Assembly: GCF_900292075.1 (NCBI RefSeq)
Contig: NZ_OLMV01000004.1
Coordinates: forward strand, 1 to 64,000
Length of the DNA: 64,000 nt
Direction: 5' to 3'
From: Microbacterium timonense
GTDB lineage: Bacteria; Actinomycetota; Actinomycetes; Actinomycetales; Microbacteriaceae
Under the pieces are notes generated by a model. That model searched no databases, had not been told where the DNA came from, and was given only the letters and a program-made list of their open reading frames with translations. Position 1 is the stretch's first letter, and each line of letters starts with the position of its first letter. Shown here in pieces: positions 23,456 to 31,351 of the stretch. The position numbers and the translations under genes are program-made.

Positions 23456-25222
23456 TCAGGAGATGGTGAGCAGCTGGTGGCCGGCGGAGACGGTGGTGCC
23501 GGGGTCGGCGTTGATGGCGCCGATGACGCCGTCCTTGTGCGCCTGGATGGGCTGCTCCATCTTCATCGCCTCGAGCACGACCACGAGGTCGCCCTTGACG
23601 ACCTGCTGCCCCTCTTCGACGGCGACCTTCACGACGGTCGCCTGCATGGGCGACTTGACCGCGTCTCCGGAGGCACCCGCGACCACCGACGGGGCGTGCG
23701 AGCGGCGCGACGGCGGCACGGCGGCCGGGCGTCCGGCGACACCGGGGGCGCTGACGACGCGGTCGGGAAGACTCACCTCGAGCCGCTTCCCGGCGACCTC
23801 GACCACGACGGTGTGTCGCGCCTCGGCCGGCTTCGGCGCCTCGAGCTCGCCGTCCCAGGGTGCGATGTCGTTCACGAACTCGGTCTCGATCCAGCGCGTG
23901 TACACCCCGAACCGGCCGTCCTCGGCCGTGAAGGCGGGGTCGCGCACGACCTTGCGATGGAACGGCAGCACGGTGGGCAGGCCCGACACCTCGAACTCGT
24001 CGAGGGCGCGGCGTGAGCGCTCGAGGGCCTCGGCGCGGTCCCGGCCGGTGACGATGATCTTCGCGAGCAGCGAGTCGAACGCTCCCGACACGCTGTCGCC
24101 GGCGGTGACGCCGGAGTCCAGCCGCACGCCGGGTCCGCCGAACGTCTTGAAGACGTGGATGGGTCCGGGCTGGGGGAGGAACCCGCGGCCCGGGTCTTCG
24201 CCGTTGATCCGGAACTCGATGGAGTGGCCCTCGGCCACCGGGTCGTCGTACCCGAGCTCCTCGCCCTCGGCGATGCGGAACTGCTCGCGCACGAGGTCGA
24301 TGCCGGTGACCTCTTCCGAGACGGGGTGCTCGACCTGCAGGCGGGTGTTCACCTCGAGGAACGAGATGGTGCCGTCCGCACCGATGAGGAACTCGCACGT
24401 ACCCGCGCCGACGTAGCCGACCTCCTTGAGGATCGCCTTGGATGCCTCGTAGAGGACGCGGTTCTGCTCGGGGGTGAGGAACGGCGCCGGTGCCTCCTCG
24501 ACGAGCTTCTGGTGCCGGCGCTGCAGCGAGCAGTCCCGGGTCGAGATCACGACGACGTTGCCCGCAGCATCCGCCAGGCATTGCGTCTCGACGTGACGGG
24601 GCTTGTCGAGGTACTTCTCGACGAAGCACTCGCCGCGGCCGAACGCCGTGATCGCCTCTCGCGTCGCCGACTCGAACAGCTCGGGCACTTCTTCGATCGT
24701 GCGGGCGACCTTCAGGCCGCGCCCGCCACCGCCGTAGGCCGCCTTGATCGCGATCGGCAGGCCGACCTGCTCGGCGAAGGCGACGACCTCGTCGGCACCC
24801 GAGACAGGCCCCGGGGTTCCGGGCGCCAGCGGCGCGCCGACCTTCTCGGCCACGGCGCGCGCGGTGACCTTGTCGCCGAGCGCTTCGATCGCCTCGGGAG
24901 TGGGACCGATCCAGACGAGACCGGCGCCGATGACGGCGCGGGCGAAGTCGGCGTTCTCGGCGAGGAATCCGTAACCCGGGTGAACGGCGTCGGCACCCGA
25001 ACGACGCGCGACCGAGAGGATCTTCTCGATCGACAGGTAGGTCTCCGCGCTCGTGGTGCCTTCGAGCGCGTACGCCTCGTCGGCCAGCCGGGCGTGCATG
25101 GCGTCGCGGTCCTGGTCGGCGTAGACGGCGACCGAGGCCTTGCCGGCATCGCGGGCGGCGCGGATGACGCGAACGGCGATCTCGCCGCGGTTGGCAACGA
25201 GAACCTTGGCGATCTGAGGCAT
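23456..25222 (-). CDS. accA: Acyl-CoA carboxylase alpha chain (biotin carboxylase plus biotin carrier)
   Basis: Carboxylates its own biotin with ATP and bicarbonate; the carboxyl is then moved to acetyl- or propionyl-CoA by the beta chain. It has 588 residues. The biotin carboxylase domain starts [20 protein letters not shown]. The ATP-grasp loop is [12 protein letters not shown], and [20 protein letters not shown] holds catalytic residues. The BCCP domain carries biotinyl-Lys554 in [19 protein letters not shown] start with TAGGCT 7 nt upstream; an in-frame ATG 17 codons earlier is less likely. The beta and epsilon subunits are encoded 6 kb away. Confidence 0.95.
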   Translation of the reverse strand: MPQIAKVLVANRGEIAVRVIRAARDAGKASVAVYADQDRDAMHARLADEAYALEGTTSAETYLSIEKILSVARRSGADAVHPGYGFLAENADFARAVIGAGLVWIGPTPEAIEALGDKVTARAVAEKVGAPLAPGTPGPVSGADEVVAFAEQVGLPIAIKAAYGGGGRGLKVARTIEEVPELFESATREAITAFGRGECFVEKYLDKPRHVETQCLADAAGNVVVISTRDCSLQRRHQKLVEEAPAPFLTPEQNRVLYEASKAILKEVGYVGAGTCEFLIGADGTISFLEVNTRLQVEHPVSEEVTGIDLVREQFRIAEGEELGYDDPVAEGHSIEFRINGEDPGRGFLPQPGPIHVFKTFGGPGVRLDSGVTAGDSVSGAFDSLLAKIIVTGRDRAEALERSRRALDEFEVSGLPTVLPFHRKVVRDPAFTAEDGRFGVYTRWIETEFVNDIAPWDGELEAPKPAEARHTVVVEVAGKRLEVSLPDRVVSAPGVAGRPAAVPPSRRSHAPSVVAGASGDAVKSPMQATVVKVAVEEGQQVVKGDLVVVLEAMKMEQPIQAHKDGVIGAINADPGTTVSAGHQLLTIS

Positions 25223-25229
25223 GGATGCC

Positions 25230-25235
25230 AGCCTA
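25230..25235 (-). promoter_or_regulatory. -10-like TAGGCT, leaderless configuration, accA
   Basis: TAGGCT is followed by a 7-nt gap and the ATG on the minus strand, supporting the start chosen for the carboxylase alpha chain. Confidence 0.6.
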
Positions 25236-25340
25236 CCGACGCGGTCACTCGGTCTTTTGACCGGTTCGTACAAGAACCGACGAGAAACGTGGGATTCCTA
25301 CTACAAGCCAGGACGGCCCTCGGCGCGTCGCCCGCCAGGG

Positions 25341-26027
25341 CTACTCCGTCGGTGCCTCGAGCGCCGAACCCAGCGACGGGTCGGTGGTGTTCCACAGCGC
25401 CGTCCACTCCACACCGAGTTCGCGCACGAGCCGGCGCAGCGTCGAGACCGACATCCCCACGACCGTCGAGGGGTCGCCGTCCACGCGGTCGATGAACGCG
25501 CCGCCGAGGCTGTCCACGGTGAACGCGCCGGCGACGTGCAGTGGTTCGCCCGAGGCGACGTACGCCTCGATCTCGGCATCCGTCACGTCCGCGACGAAGG
25601 AGACGGATGCCGCGGCCACCGCGTGCACCTCGCGCGGCGGCTGGCCGGGCTCGATCCGCACGACGGCATGCCCGGAGTGCAGGACACCGGTGCGCCCTCG
25701 CATGGCGTGCCAGCGCTCGGTCGCATTCTCGGGTGTGTACGGCTTGCCGAGGATCGCCCCGTCCAGCTCGAACATGGAATCACCCCCGATGACGATCCCG
25801 TCGAAGTCGGCGATGTCGTCGACCAGGCGCGCGGCGACGTCCGCGGCCTTGCGGCGCGCGAGCAGCAGCACGTGCTCCTCGGGCGCGAGCGTGCGCGACT
25901 CCGCCGCCTCGACCGCCGCGACCACGGCCTCTTCGTCGACGTTCGGAGCGAGGGTGAGGGGGCGGATGCCGAACTGCCGCAGCAGCATCAGCCGGGCGGG
26001 TGAGGTCGAGGCGAGGCAGACGCGCAT
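25341..26027 (-). CDS. maf: Maf-family nucleotide pyrophosphatase
   Basis: A 228-residue Maf/Ham1-like protein that hydrolyses non-canonical or modified nucleoside triphosphates to monophosphates. Motifs: MRVCLASTSPARLMLLRQFG (substrate loop S-x-S-x-x-R), an LARRKAADVA segment, and DGIVIGGDSMFELDG with the catalytic Asp, followed by GKPYTPENA. Orthologues sit beside acyl-CoA carboxylase genes in other actinobacteria, as here. The ATG has TACGGT 6 nt upstream, and that promoter segment is tandemly duplicated. Confidence 0.93.
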   Translation of the reverse strand: MRVCLASTSPARLMLLRQFGIRPLTLAPNVDEEAVVAAVEAAESRTLAPEEHVLLLARRKAADVAARLVDDIADFDGIVIGGDSMFELDGAILGKPYTPENATERWHAMRGRTGVLHSGHAVVRIEPGQPPREVHAVAAASVSFVADVTDAEIEAYVASGEPLHVAGAFTVDSLGGAFIDRVDGDPSTVVGMSVSTLRRLVRELGVEWTALWNTTDPSLGSALEAPTE

Positions 26028-26029
26028 GA

Positions 26030-26138
26030 GACCACCGTACGCGGGGGTGCACGGCCACCACTCCGATGGACCGAAGCGGCGAAAGACCACCGTACGCGGG
26101 GTGCACGGCCACAACTCAGGCGGATTGAAGCGGCGCGA
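26030..26138. repeat. Tandem duplication of the maf promoter segment (2 x ~55 bp)
   Basis: Copies at 26030-26084 and 26085-26138 share GACCACCGTACGCGG, GTGCACGGCCAC and GAAGCGGCG blocks. Each copy contains, on the minus strand, a TACGGT hexamer followed by GGTCT. The one next to maf is placed as its -10. A 9-bp inverted repeat (AACTCAGGC at 26113-26121 / GCCTGAGTT) extends toward the divergent gene. Confidence 0.7.
26034..26039 (-). promoter_or_regulatory. -10-like TACGGT, leaderless configuration, maf
   Basis: TACGGT, GGTCTC, then ATG on the minus strand. A second TACGGT occurs 55 bp further upstream in the duplicated copy. Confidence 0.55.
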
Positions 26139-26215
26139 CACCACGGACGGCGAAATTCAGCGGTCGTGTGTCGGAGGAAGACGCGCAAGCCTGAGTTATG
26201 CCCCCCGATCGGTCG

Positions 26216-26221
26216 TAGGCT
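26216..26221 (+). promoter_or_regulatory. -10-like TAGGCT, leaderless configuration, RNA methyltransferase gene
   Basis: TAGGCT followed by CGACGG and the GTG start at 26228 (6-nt gap). Confidence 0.6.
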
Positions 26222-26227
26222 CGACGG

Positions 26228-27592
26228 GTGAGCGGAACCGGCGACGTCATCGACCTCGAGATCACCGACGTGGCCCACGGCGGGGTCTTCATCGCCCGCC
26301 ACGAGGGGCGAGTCGTGTTCGTGCCCGACGCGATCCCGGGTGAGACGGTTCGCGTACGTCTTACCGACACCAGCAAGAAGTCGTTCTGGCGCGGCGAGAC
26401 GCTCGACGTGCTCGAGGCGTCGCCGCACCGGCGCCCGCACGTCTGGCGCCAGGCGGACGTCGACGCGGCGCCCGAGAACCGGCCGGGCGGCGCCGACTTC
26501 GGTCACATCGAGCTGTCCCACCAACGTGAGCTGAAGCTGCGTGTGCTGCTGGACGCACTGCAGCGGTTCGGCGGCATCGAGAATCCCACGGCCACGATGT
26601 CGCCCGCGCAGCCCGTCGTCTCGGCGACGGGGGAGGTGCTCGCCGACGAGAGCGTCGACGGCACCCGGTGGCGCACCCGGGTGAGCCTCCACGTCGACGA
26701 CGAGGGCCGTATCGGGCCGTACGCGGCCCGCAGTCATCGCGTCGTCCCTGTCGCCGACCTGCCGTTGGCCACCGCCCCGATCCAAGAGGCCGCCTTGTCG
26801 CTCCGTGCGGCCGAGCCGGGGCGGGTCGACCTCGTCCAGCCCGGCGACGGCCGCGTGCGCGTGCTGCCGCGACCGGAGCGGCGAGCGAGCGGTGCACGCA
26901 GGCAGGGCTCCCGCCGCCCGGCACGCCGCACCCCCGAGCGCGAGGTCGTGCTCGAGCGCGTCGGCGGCAGGGATTTCCGCGTCGACGCCGGTGGCTTCTG
27001 GCAGGTGCACCGGCTCGCCGCGCATTCGCTCACACAGGCGGTCACGGCCGCCGTCCGCGGGCGCGGAGCCGACGGCGCGACCACCCGCCCGGACGGCGCG
27101 TGGATCGATCCGGATGCCTGGCACCTCGATCTGTACGGCGGCGTCGGGCTGTTCGCGGCGACTCTGGGAGAGCTCGGCGGCGCCGCGACGCGTGTGACGA
27201 GCATCGAGTCGGATGCCCGCGCGACCGAGCACGCCGGCGAGAACCTCGCGGACTGGGTGGGCGCGCGCGCCGAGACCGGCCGCGTCGACCGGTGGCTGAC
27301 GCGGCTGGCGGCCGAGGCATCCGCCACGCAGCGGGAGCGTCTCACGCGCGGGGTGGTGCTGCTCGACCCGCCGCGGTCCGGCGCCGGACGTGAGGTCGTC
27401 GAGCACATCACCGGCCTCTCACCGGAGACCGTTGTCTACGTGGCCTGCGACCCGGTCGCCCTCGCGCGCGACGTGGCGACGTTCCGAGCCGGCGGCTACG
27501 ACCTGGCCCGGGTGGACGCGCTGGACCTCTTCCCGCACTCGCATCACATCGAGGCGGTCGCACTCCTCACCCGAGTCGGCGCACCTCGCTAG
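26228..27592 (+). CDS. Class I SAM-dependent RNA methyltransferase (TrmA/RumA-like, with TRAM domain)
   Basis: A 454-residue member of the uracil-C5 RNA methyltransferase family. An N-terminal TRAM domain (about 1-60; IDLEITDVAHGGVFIARHEG..VVFVPDAIPGE) binds RNA. The catalytic part has a SAM-binding segment (WHLDLYGGVGLFAATLGEL), VVLLDPPRSGAGREV (motif IV), and the C-terminal YVACDPVALARDVATF. In TrmA/RumA the matching motif is usually SCNP; here it is ACDP, so the nucleophilic Cys is kept and Asn becomes Asp. The target (tRNA or rRNA uridine) cannot be decided. GTG start. Its stop TAG doubles as the start of the next gene's -10. Confidence 0.88.
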   Translation: MSGTGDVIDLEITDVAHGGVFIARHEGRVVFVPDAIPGETVRVRLTDTSKKSFWRGETLDVLEASPHRRPHVWRQADVDAAPENRPGGADFGHIELSHQRELKLRVLLDALQRFGGIENPTATMSPAQPVVSATGEVLADESVDGTRWRTRVSLHVDDEGRIGPYAARSHRVVPVADLPLATAPIQEAALSLRAAEPGRVDLVQPGDGRVRVLPRPERRASGARRQGSRRPARRTPEREVVLERVGGRDFRVDAGGFWQVHRLAAHSLTQAVTAAVRGRGADGATTRPDGAWIDPDAWHLDLYGGVGLFAATLGELGGAATRVTSIESDARATEHAGENLADWVGARAETGRVDRWLTRLAAEASATQRERLTRGVVLLDPPRSGAGREVVEHITGLSPETVVYVACDPVALARDVATFRAGGYDLARVDALDLFPHSHHIEAVALLTRVGAPR

Positions 27593-27595
27593 GCT
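27590..27595 (+). promoter_or_regulatory. -10-like TAGGCT overlapping the upstream stop codon
   Basis: TAGGCT begins with the TAG stop of the RNA methyltransferase gene and is followed by GACGGC and the ATG of the response regulator (6-nt gap). One trinucleotide thus serves two roles. Confidence 0.6.
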
Positions 27596-27601
27596 GACGG
27601 C

Positions 27602-28279
27602 ATGACGCGCGTGGCCTTCATCGACGACCACGAGTCGGTCCGGCTCGGGCTCGAGGCGGCCTGCGCCCGGGCCGATTCGATGACGGTCGCCTTCTCGGGC
27701 AGCACCGTCACCGAGTACCTGCAGTGGCGGGCGTCCACCCGGCAGCCTCCGGCCGACGTGGTCGTCCTCGACCTGACGCTCGGCGACGGCACCACGGTCA
27801 CCGAGAACGTCCGCCGTCTCGTGCTGGATGGGTCGAGCGTGATCATTCACAGCGTCGCCGACCGCCCCGCCGCGGTGCGCGAGGCGCTCGCCGCCGGCGC
27901 GGCCGGCGTGGTCAGCAAGTCCTCGCCGATCGACGACGTCATCGCCGCAGTCCGCACGGTCGCGCGCGGCGAGCCCCTCAACAACGTGGAGTGGGCCAGC
28001 GCGGTCGAAGGCGATCGTGCCTTCGCCGACGCCCAGCTGTCGGCTCGCGAGCGCGACGTGCTGCGGCTGTATGCCGCCGGTCTCCCGCTGAAGGTCGTCG
28101 CCGAACGCCTGGGTGTGGCCTACTCGACCGCCAAGGAGAACATCACACGCATCCGCGTGAAATACGTGGAGGTCGGTCGTCCGGCACCCACCAAGATCGA
28201 CCTGCTGCACCGCGCCGTCGAGGACGGCATCCTCGTCGAGCCGACCGCGGATGCCGGGGATGTCGCGCGTGGCCGCTGA
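27602..28279 (+). CDS. NarL/LuxR-family response regulator
   Basis: A 225-residue DNA-binding regulator. Receiver domain: acidic pair in AFIDDHESVRLGL, phospho-acceptor Asp57 in VVVLDLTLGDGT, Lys in GVVSKSSPIDDV. C-terminal LuxR-type HTH (about 148-192): LSARERDVLRLYAAG..LKVVAERLGVAYSTAKENI. The recognition helix differs from the usual TVKxH pattern (YSTAKENI), so its target sites may be unusual. It is followed, with a 29-nt overlap, by its probable sensor kinase and a membrane protein in one operon. Confidence 0.9.
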   Translation: MTRVAFIDDHESVRLGLEAACARADSMTVAFSGSTVTEYLQWRASTRQPPADVVVLDLTLGDGTTVTENVRRLVLDGSSVIIHSVADRPAAVREALAAGAAGVVSKSSPIDDVIAAVRTVARGEPLNNVEWASAVEGDRAFADAQLSARERDVLRLYAAGLPLKVVAERLGVAYSTAKENITRIRVKYVEVGRPAPTKIDLLHRAVEDGILVEPTADAGDVARGR

Positions 28280-29516
28280 CACGCAGACCGGAGTGCTCGG
28301 CTCCGCGTGGGCCCGCATCCCCCACTCGCCTCAGGTGACCACCGGCATCGGCTCCTTCACCCGCGCGCGCGTGGAGCGGATCATCGCCCTGGCCGCCGGA
28401 ATCGGCTCGCTGATCATCGGCGCGCAGGCGTTCTTCGCCGCGCTGGGCTCGTCGGACGCAGAAGCCGGCTGGTACCTGATCCTCATGGTCACGGTGTTCG
28501 GAAGCCTCGCGGTGATGCTGCTCGCCTGCCTCATCGGGCGCGGCGTGCGGATCTCGGCGGGCGTGTTCGCCGTCATCTACGTGCTCGCCCTCGCCGCATG
28601 GCCGGCGGCGACCACCGGCATCACCCCGACGACGGTCGACGAGCCGTGGATCTGGTACCTCATCAACCTGGCGACGCTCGCCGCGGTGCTCGCGTTCCCG
28701 TTCCCGCTGCAGATCGTGTGGACCGCCCTCGTGCCGCTGCTGTTCGGCGTCGTGCGCATGGTGCAGGTGCACTTCGACGCCGTGTACTGGCCGACCGTGG
28801 CGCTCGACGTCTCGTTCACCCTCATCCTCGGCGGGGTGATCCTCACCCTCGGATGGCTCTTCCGCTCGGTGGCCGTGAATGTCGATGAGACCCGTGCCGA
28901 GGCGGTCGCCTCGTACGCCAAGGCGGCCGCCACGGATGCCGCGGAGCAGGAGCGCGTCGCGGTGGCGGCTCTCATGCACGACAGCGTGCTGGCCGCCCTC
29001 ATCGCCGCCGAGCGCGCCAGCACGCCGAGAGAGCGGACCCTTGCCGCGACGATGGCCCGCGAGGCCCTGACGCGCCTGGCCAACACCGAGCAGGACGATC
29101 ACGAGGGCACCGACGAGCCGTGGGATGCCGACACCCTGGCGAACCAGGTCGCCGCGGCCGCCGCCGAGTTCGGCGCCGACGTCGACATGCGGCGTGAGAT
29201 CGACCCCGCGACCGCCCCGATTCCGGGCCGCGTGGCCCGTGCGCTCGTGCTGGCGGCGACGCAGGCGGTGGCCAACGCCGTCCAGCACGCCGGTGGGGCA
29301 GGGCTCGCGATCGTCGTGGCGGCCGCTGACGGACAGGTGCGGGTCGAGGTGCGCGACGCGGGGGAGGGCTTCGACCTGGATGCCATCCCCGACGACCGTC
29401 TCGGCATCCGTGCATCGATCATCGCCCGCGTGGCGGCCGTGGGTGGGCGTGCCGACCTCGAGACCGGCCCTCACGGCACCGTGGTGCGTCTGACCTGGCA
29501 GGTGCCCGCCGCATGA
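28251..29516 (+). CDS. NarL-type sensor histidine kinase
   Basis: A 421-residue membrane kinase. The first ~220 residues contain about six hydrophobic segments and no obvious sensor domain, so it may sense the membrane. The dimerisation/phospho-acceptor helix is ERVAVAALMHDSVLAALIAAERA, with His in MHDSVL. The ATPase domain has the N-box NAVQHAGGAG and G-boxes in VRDAGEGFDLD and DDRLGIRASIIARVAAVGG. It starts inside the response regulator gene; an ATG at 28260 is an alternative. The next gene overlaps by 4 nt. Confidence 0.88.
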   Translation: MPGMSRVAADTQTGVLGSAWARIPHSPQVTTGIGSFTRARVERIIALAAGIGSLIIGAQAFFAALGSSDAEAGWYLILMVTVFGSLAVMLLACLIGRGVRISAGVFAVIYVLALAAWPAATTGITPTTVDEPWIWYLINLATLAAVLAFPFPLQIVWTALVPLLFGVVRMVQVHFDAVYWPTVALDVSFTLILGGVILTLGWLFRSVAVNVDETRAEAVASYAKAAATDAAEQERVAVAALMHDSVLAALIAAERASTPRERTLAATMAREALTRLANTEQDDHEGTDEPWDADTLANQVAAAAAEFGADVDMRREIDPATAPIPGRVARALVLAATQAVANAVQHAGGAGLAIVVAAADGQVRVEVRDAGEGFDLDAIPDDRLGIRASIIARVAAVGGRADLETGPHGTVVRLTWQVPAA

Positions 29517-30646
29517 TCAGCGTCAAGAACGTCCTCGTCCTGCTGGCGGTCGCCTTCACCGCGTACCTCGCTGCACGCGGACTGGCGTGGGGCTCGGCGC
29601 CGGTGCCGCAACCCTTCCTCATCGTCGCGGCCCTCGCCTTCTATCTCGGCACGACGTGGCTCTGCATCTTCTGGGAGCCGGCGTCCAGCAAGGCCGCCTC
29701 GCCCGCGCCCGCCGTGCCCCCGGCTACGAGTGCTGAGGAGCCCTCGCCTGCCGGCCAGTCACCGGCGGCGGATGCGGGGGCGCCCACCCCTGCGGACGGC
29801 ATCCGCGGTCCCATCCGACTGCCCGTTCCGGCGATGATCCTCGCGCTGGCGTGCGCGGTCGTCGTGCCCAGTGCCATCTCGTTCTCGGTGGGGGAGGCGT
29901 CGCGCCTGGCGTCGTTCGCCACCTGGTACCTCGGCGGCATCGGTGCGCTCATGACGATCGTCATGGTGCGTCGCCGGCCCTGGACGGCGTGGACGGGCAT
30001 CGTCGTGCTCACGATCGCGTCGATGTTCTGGATGGGCCCGGTCAACGCGCTCGCGCTGGGGCTGGTGGGCTCGGTCGTGTGGGTGACCTGTGCGCAGCTG
30101 CTCGTCTTCTCGATGGATCGCGCCGCCCGCGACACCGCGCGGCTCACCCGGCTGCAGCGGGCCGCGAGCGCGTGGCAGACGTCGCAGGTCGTGCGACAGC
30201 GTGAGCGGCGGGTGCAGGTGCAGAAGGCTCTGGCCGTCGCCGGTCCGGTGCTGACGCGCACGGTGGCACAGCGCGGCATGCTCACCGACGCCGACCGGTT
30301 GGAGGCGCGCATCGCCGAGGGTCGGCTGCGCGACGAGATGCGGGGACCGCGGCTGCTCGACGACGAGGTGCGCGCCGAGCTGGAGCGCGCCCGCCGGCGC
30401 GGCGCCAACGTCACGGTGCTGGACGAGGGCGGCCTGGACGACGTCGACGAGCCCACCCTCGCCATCATCAGGGCGCAGCTGGCCGAGGCGCTCCGCTCCG
30501 CGAGCTCCGACCGCCTCTACATCCGCACATCGCCCGATGAGCGGATCGCGGTGACCGTCGTCGGCCGTTCGCCGTCGGTCGGCGCTCCGAGCGATGAGGA
30601 TGCCGTCGATCTGTGGCGCGAGATCCCGCACCCCGGGAGGGCGTGA
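29513..30646 (+). CDS. Membrane protein of unknown function encoded with the two-component system
   Basis: A 377-residue protein with no recognised domain. Two membrane segments at the N-terminus (KNVLVLLAVAFTAYLAARGLAW-type and PFLIVAALAFYLGTTWLCIF-type) are followed by an Ala/Pro-rich linker (about 58-100) and about four to five further segments. After these comes a soluble, Arg-rich helical tail (about 205-377) with coiled-coil-like character. The ATGA overlap with the kinase gene suggests co-translation and a shared role, for example as an accessory sensor or output protein. This is an inference from context. Confidence 0.75.
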   Translation: MISVKNVLVLLAVAFTAYLAARGLAWGSAPVPQPFLIVAALAFYLGTTWLCIFWEPASSKAASPAPAVPPATSAEEPSPAGQSPAADAGAPTPADGIRGPIRLPVPAMILALACAVVVPSAISFSVGEASRLASFATWYLGGIGALMTIVMVRRRPWTAWTGIVVLTIASMFWMGPVNALALGLVGSVVWVTCAQLLVFSMDRAARDTARLTRLQRAASAWQTSQVVRQRERRVQVQKALAVAGPVLTRTVAQRGMLTDADRLEARIAEGRLRDEMRGPRLLDDEVRAELERARRRGANVTVLDEGGLDDVDEPTLAIIRAQLAEALRSASSDRLYIRTSPDERIAVTVVGRSPSVGAPSDEDAVDLWREIPHPGRA

Positions 30647-31089
30647 GCCCTCACGGACCCGCTGCTCGCGAGCATCCCGGGAAGGCGCGAGTCATCACCG
30701 GCGGCGGCGCGATTCGGCCGCCGAACCGGCGCGGACCCGGCGCACGACGCGGATCGCGCCGGCATCCGTCGTCCGACACGGCGCACGACGTCTCGGACGC
30801 GTGAGGGCTGCCGCGCTCCCCGCCCGGGAGGGGGAGGGGACCCCAGGCAGGGAGCGGAGTGGAAGGAGGCGAGGGGCGGCGAAGCCGCCCGCCCCTCGCC
30901 TCGCGGACGGTTACCCGAAAACCGTCCGCGTGGCCGGATCCGGGATTTCCGTCGAACGGAATCGGATCGGCCGAACGCAGAAGCGTTCCAGCGGAACAAG
31001 TATCCCTAGCGCACAACCGCGGTGTCTGTAGGTATTTCGGGGGACAAAACAGGATGCCGGGTATTCATAGTCACCGGCGTCCCGCAGAT
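30647..31089. other. Intergenic region with hairpins, no gene seen
   Basis: A 443-nt gap between convergent genes. It holds a 10-bp inverted pair AGCCCTCACG (30646-30655) / CGTGAGGGCT (30800-30809) and a GC-rich hairpin with arms 30868-30880 and 30884-30900 (10+3 bp, 4-nt bulge). The right part (about 31010-31090) is noticeably less GC-rich. No coding signal is convincing. Confidence 0.6.
30902..30930. terminator. Perfect 11-bp hairpin
   Basis: CGCGGACGGTT / AACCGTCCGCG with the loop ACCCGAA. It lies between convergent transcription units and may stop both, although no T-tract follows on either strand. Confidence 0.55.
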
Positions 31090-31103
31090 TCAGCCGAATC
31101 TGC
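31084..31103 (-). promoter_or_regulatory. Hairpin overlapping the accE stop codon
   Basis: Perfect 8-bp stem GCAGATTC / GAATCTGC with the loop AGCC. The stop codon of accE (31090-31092) lies at the loop edge. It could protect the 3' end of the accD-accE message. Confidence 0.5.
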
Positions 31104-31317
31104 CCCATCCGAGGTCGCGGCGCAGCGGCTGGCGGAGGGTGCGCTGCGACAGCTCCCAGGCGCTGCGCCGTACCCGATCGTCGGCGACCGCTTCCGCCTT
31201 CTCGCCGACGTAGGCCTCGCTCACGACGGCGATGAGAGCGGCGAGCTCCTCCTCGGTCGGGGTGCCCCGGCGGACGTCGATGGTCACACCGTCGGCGGTC
31301 GGATCATCGGCGCTCAC
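31090..31317 (-). CDS. accE: Acyl-CoA carboxylase epsilon subunit
   Basis: A 75-residue protein encoded directly after the beta chain (34-nt gap). It has the pattern of the small actinobacterial epsilon subunit: IDVRRGTPTEEELAALIAVV at the start, and a C-terminal SAWELSQRTLRQPLRRDLGW resembling the W-x(n)-R-x-P-x-GW ending of AccE5. Epsilon links alpha and beta chains and raises activity. GTG start (VSADDPTADG) with a GGGAG Shine-Dalgarno; the longer open frame upstream overlaps accD and is rejected. Confidence 0.85.
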   Translation of the reverse strand: MSADDPTADGVTIDVRRGTPTEEELAALIAVVSEAYVGEKAEAVADDRVRRSAWELSQRTLRQPLRRDLGWGRFG

Positions 31318-31351
31318 AGCGCTCGCTCCCTGTCCATGGCAGTCCGGGCGG

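Noticed and set aside
30646..30809. Small insertion element bounded by 10-bp inverted repeats
   Set aside because: The inverted pair has no flanking target duplication and no internal gene; chance pairing in GC-rich DNA is likely.
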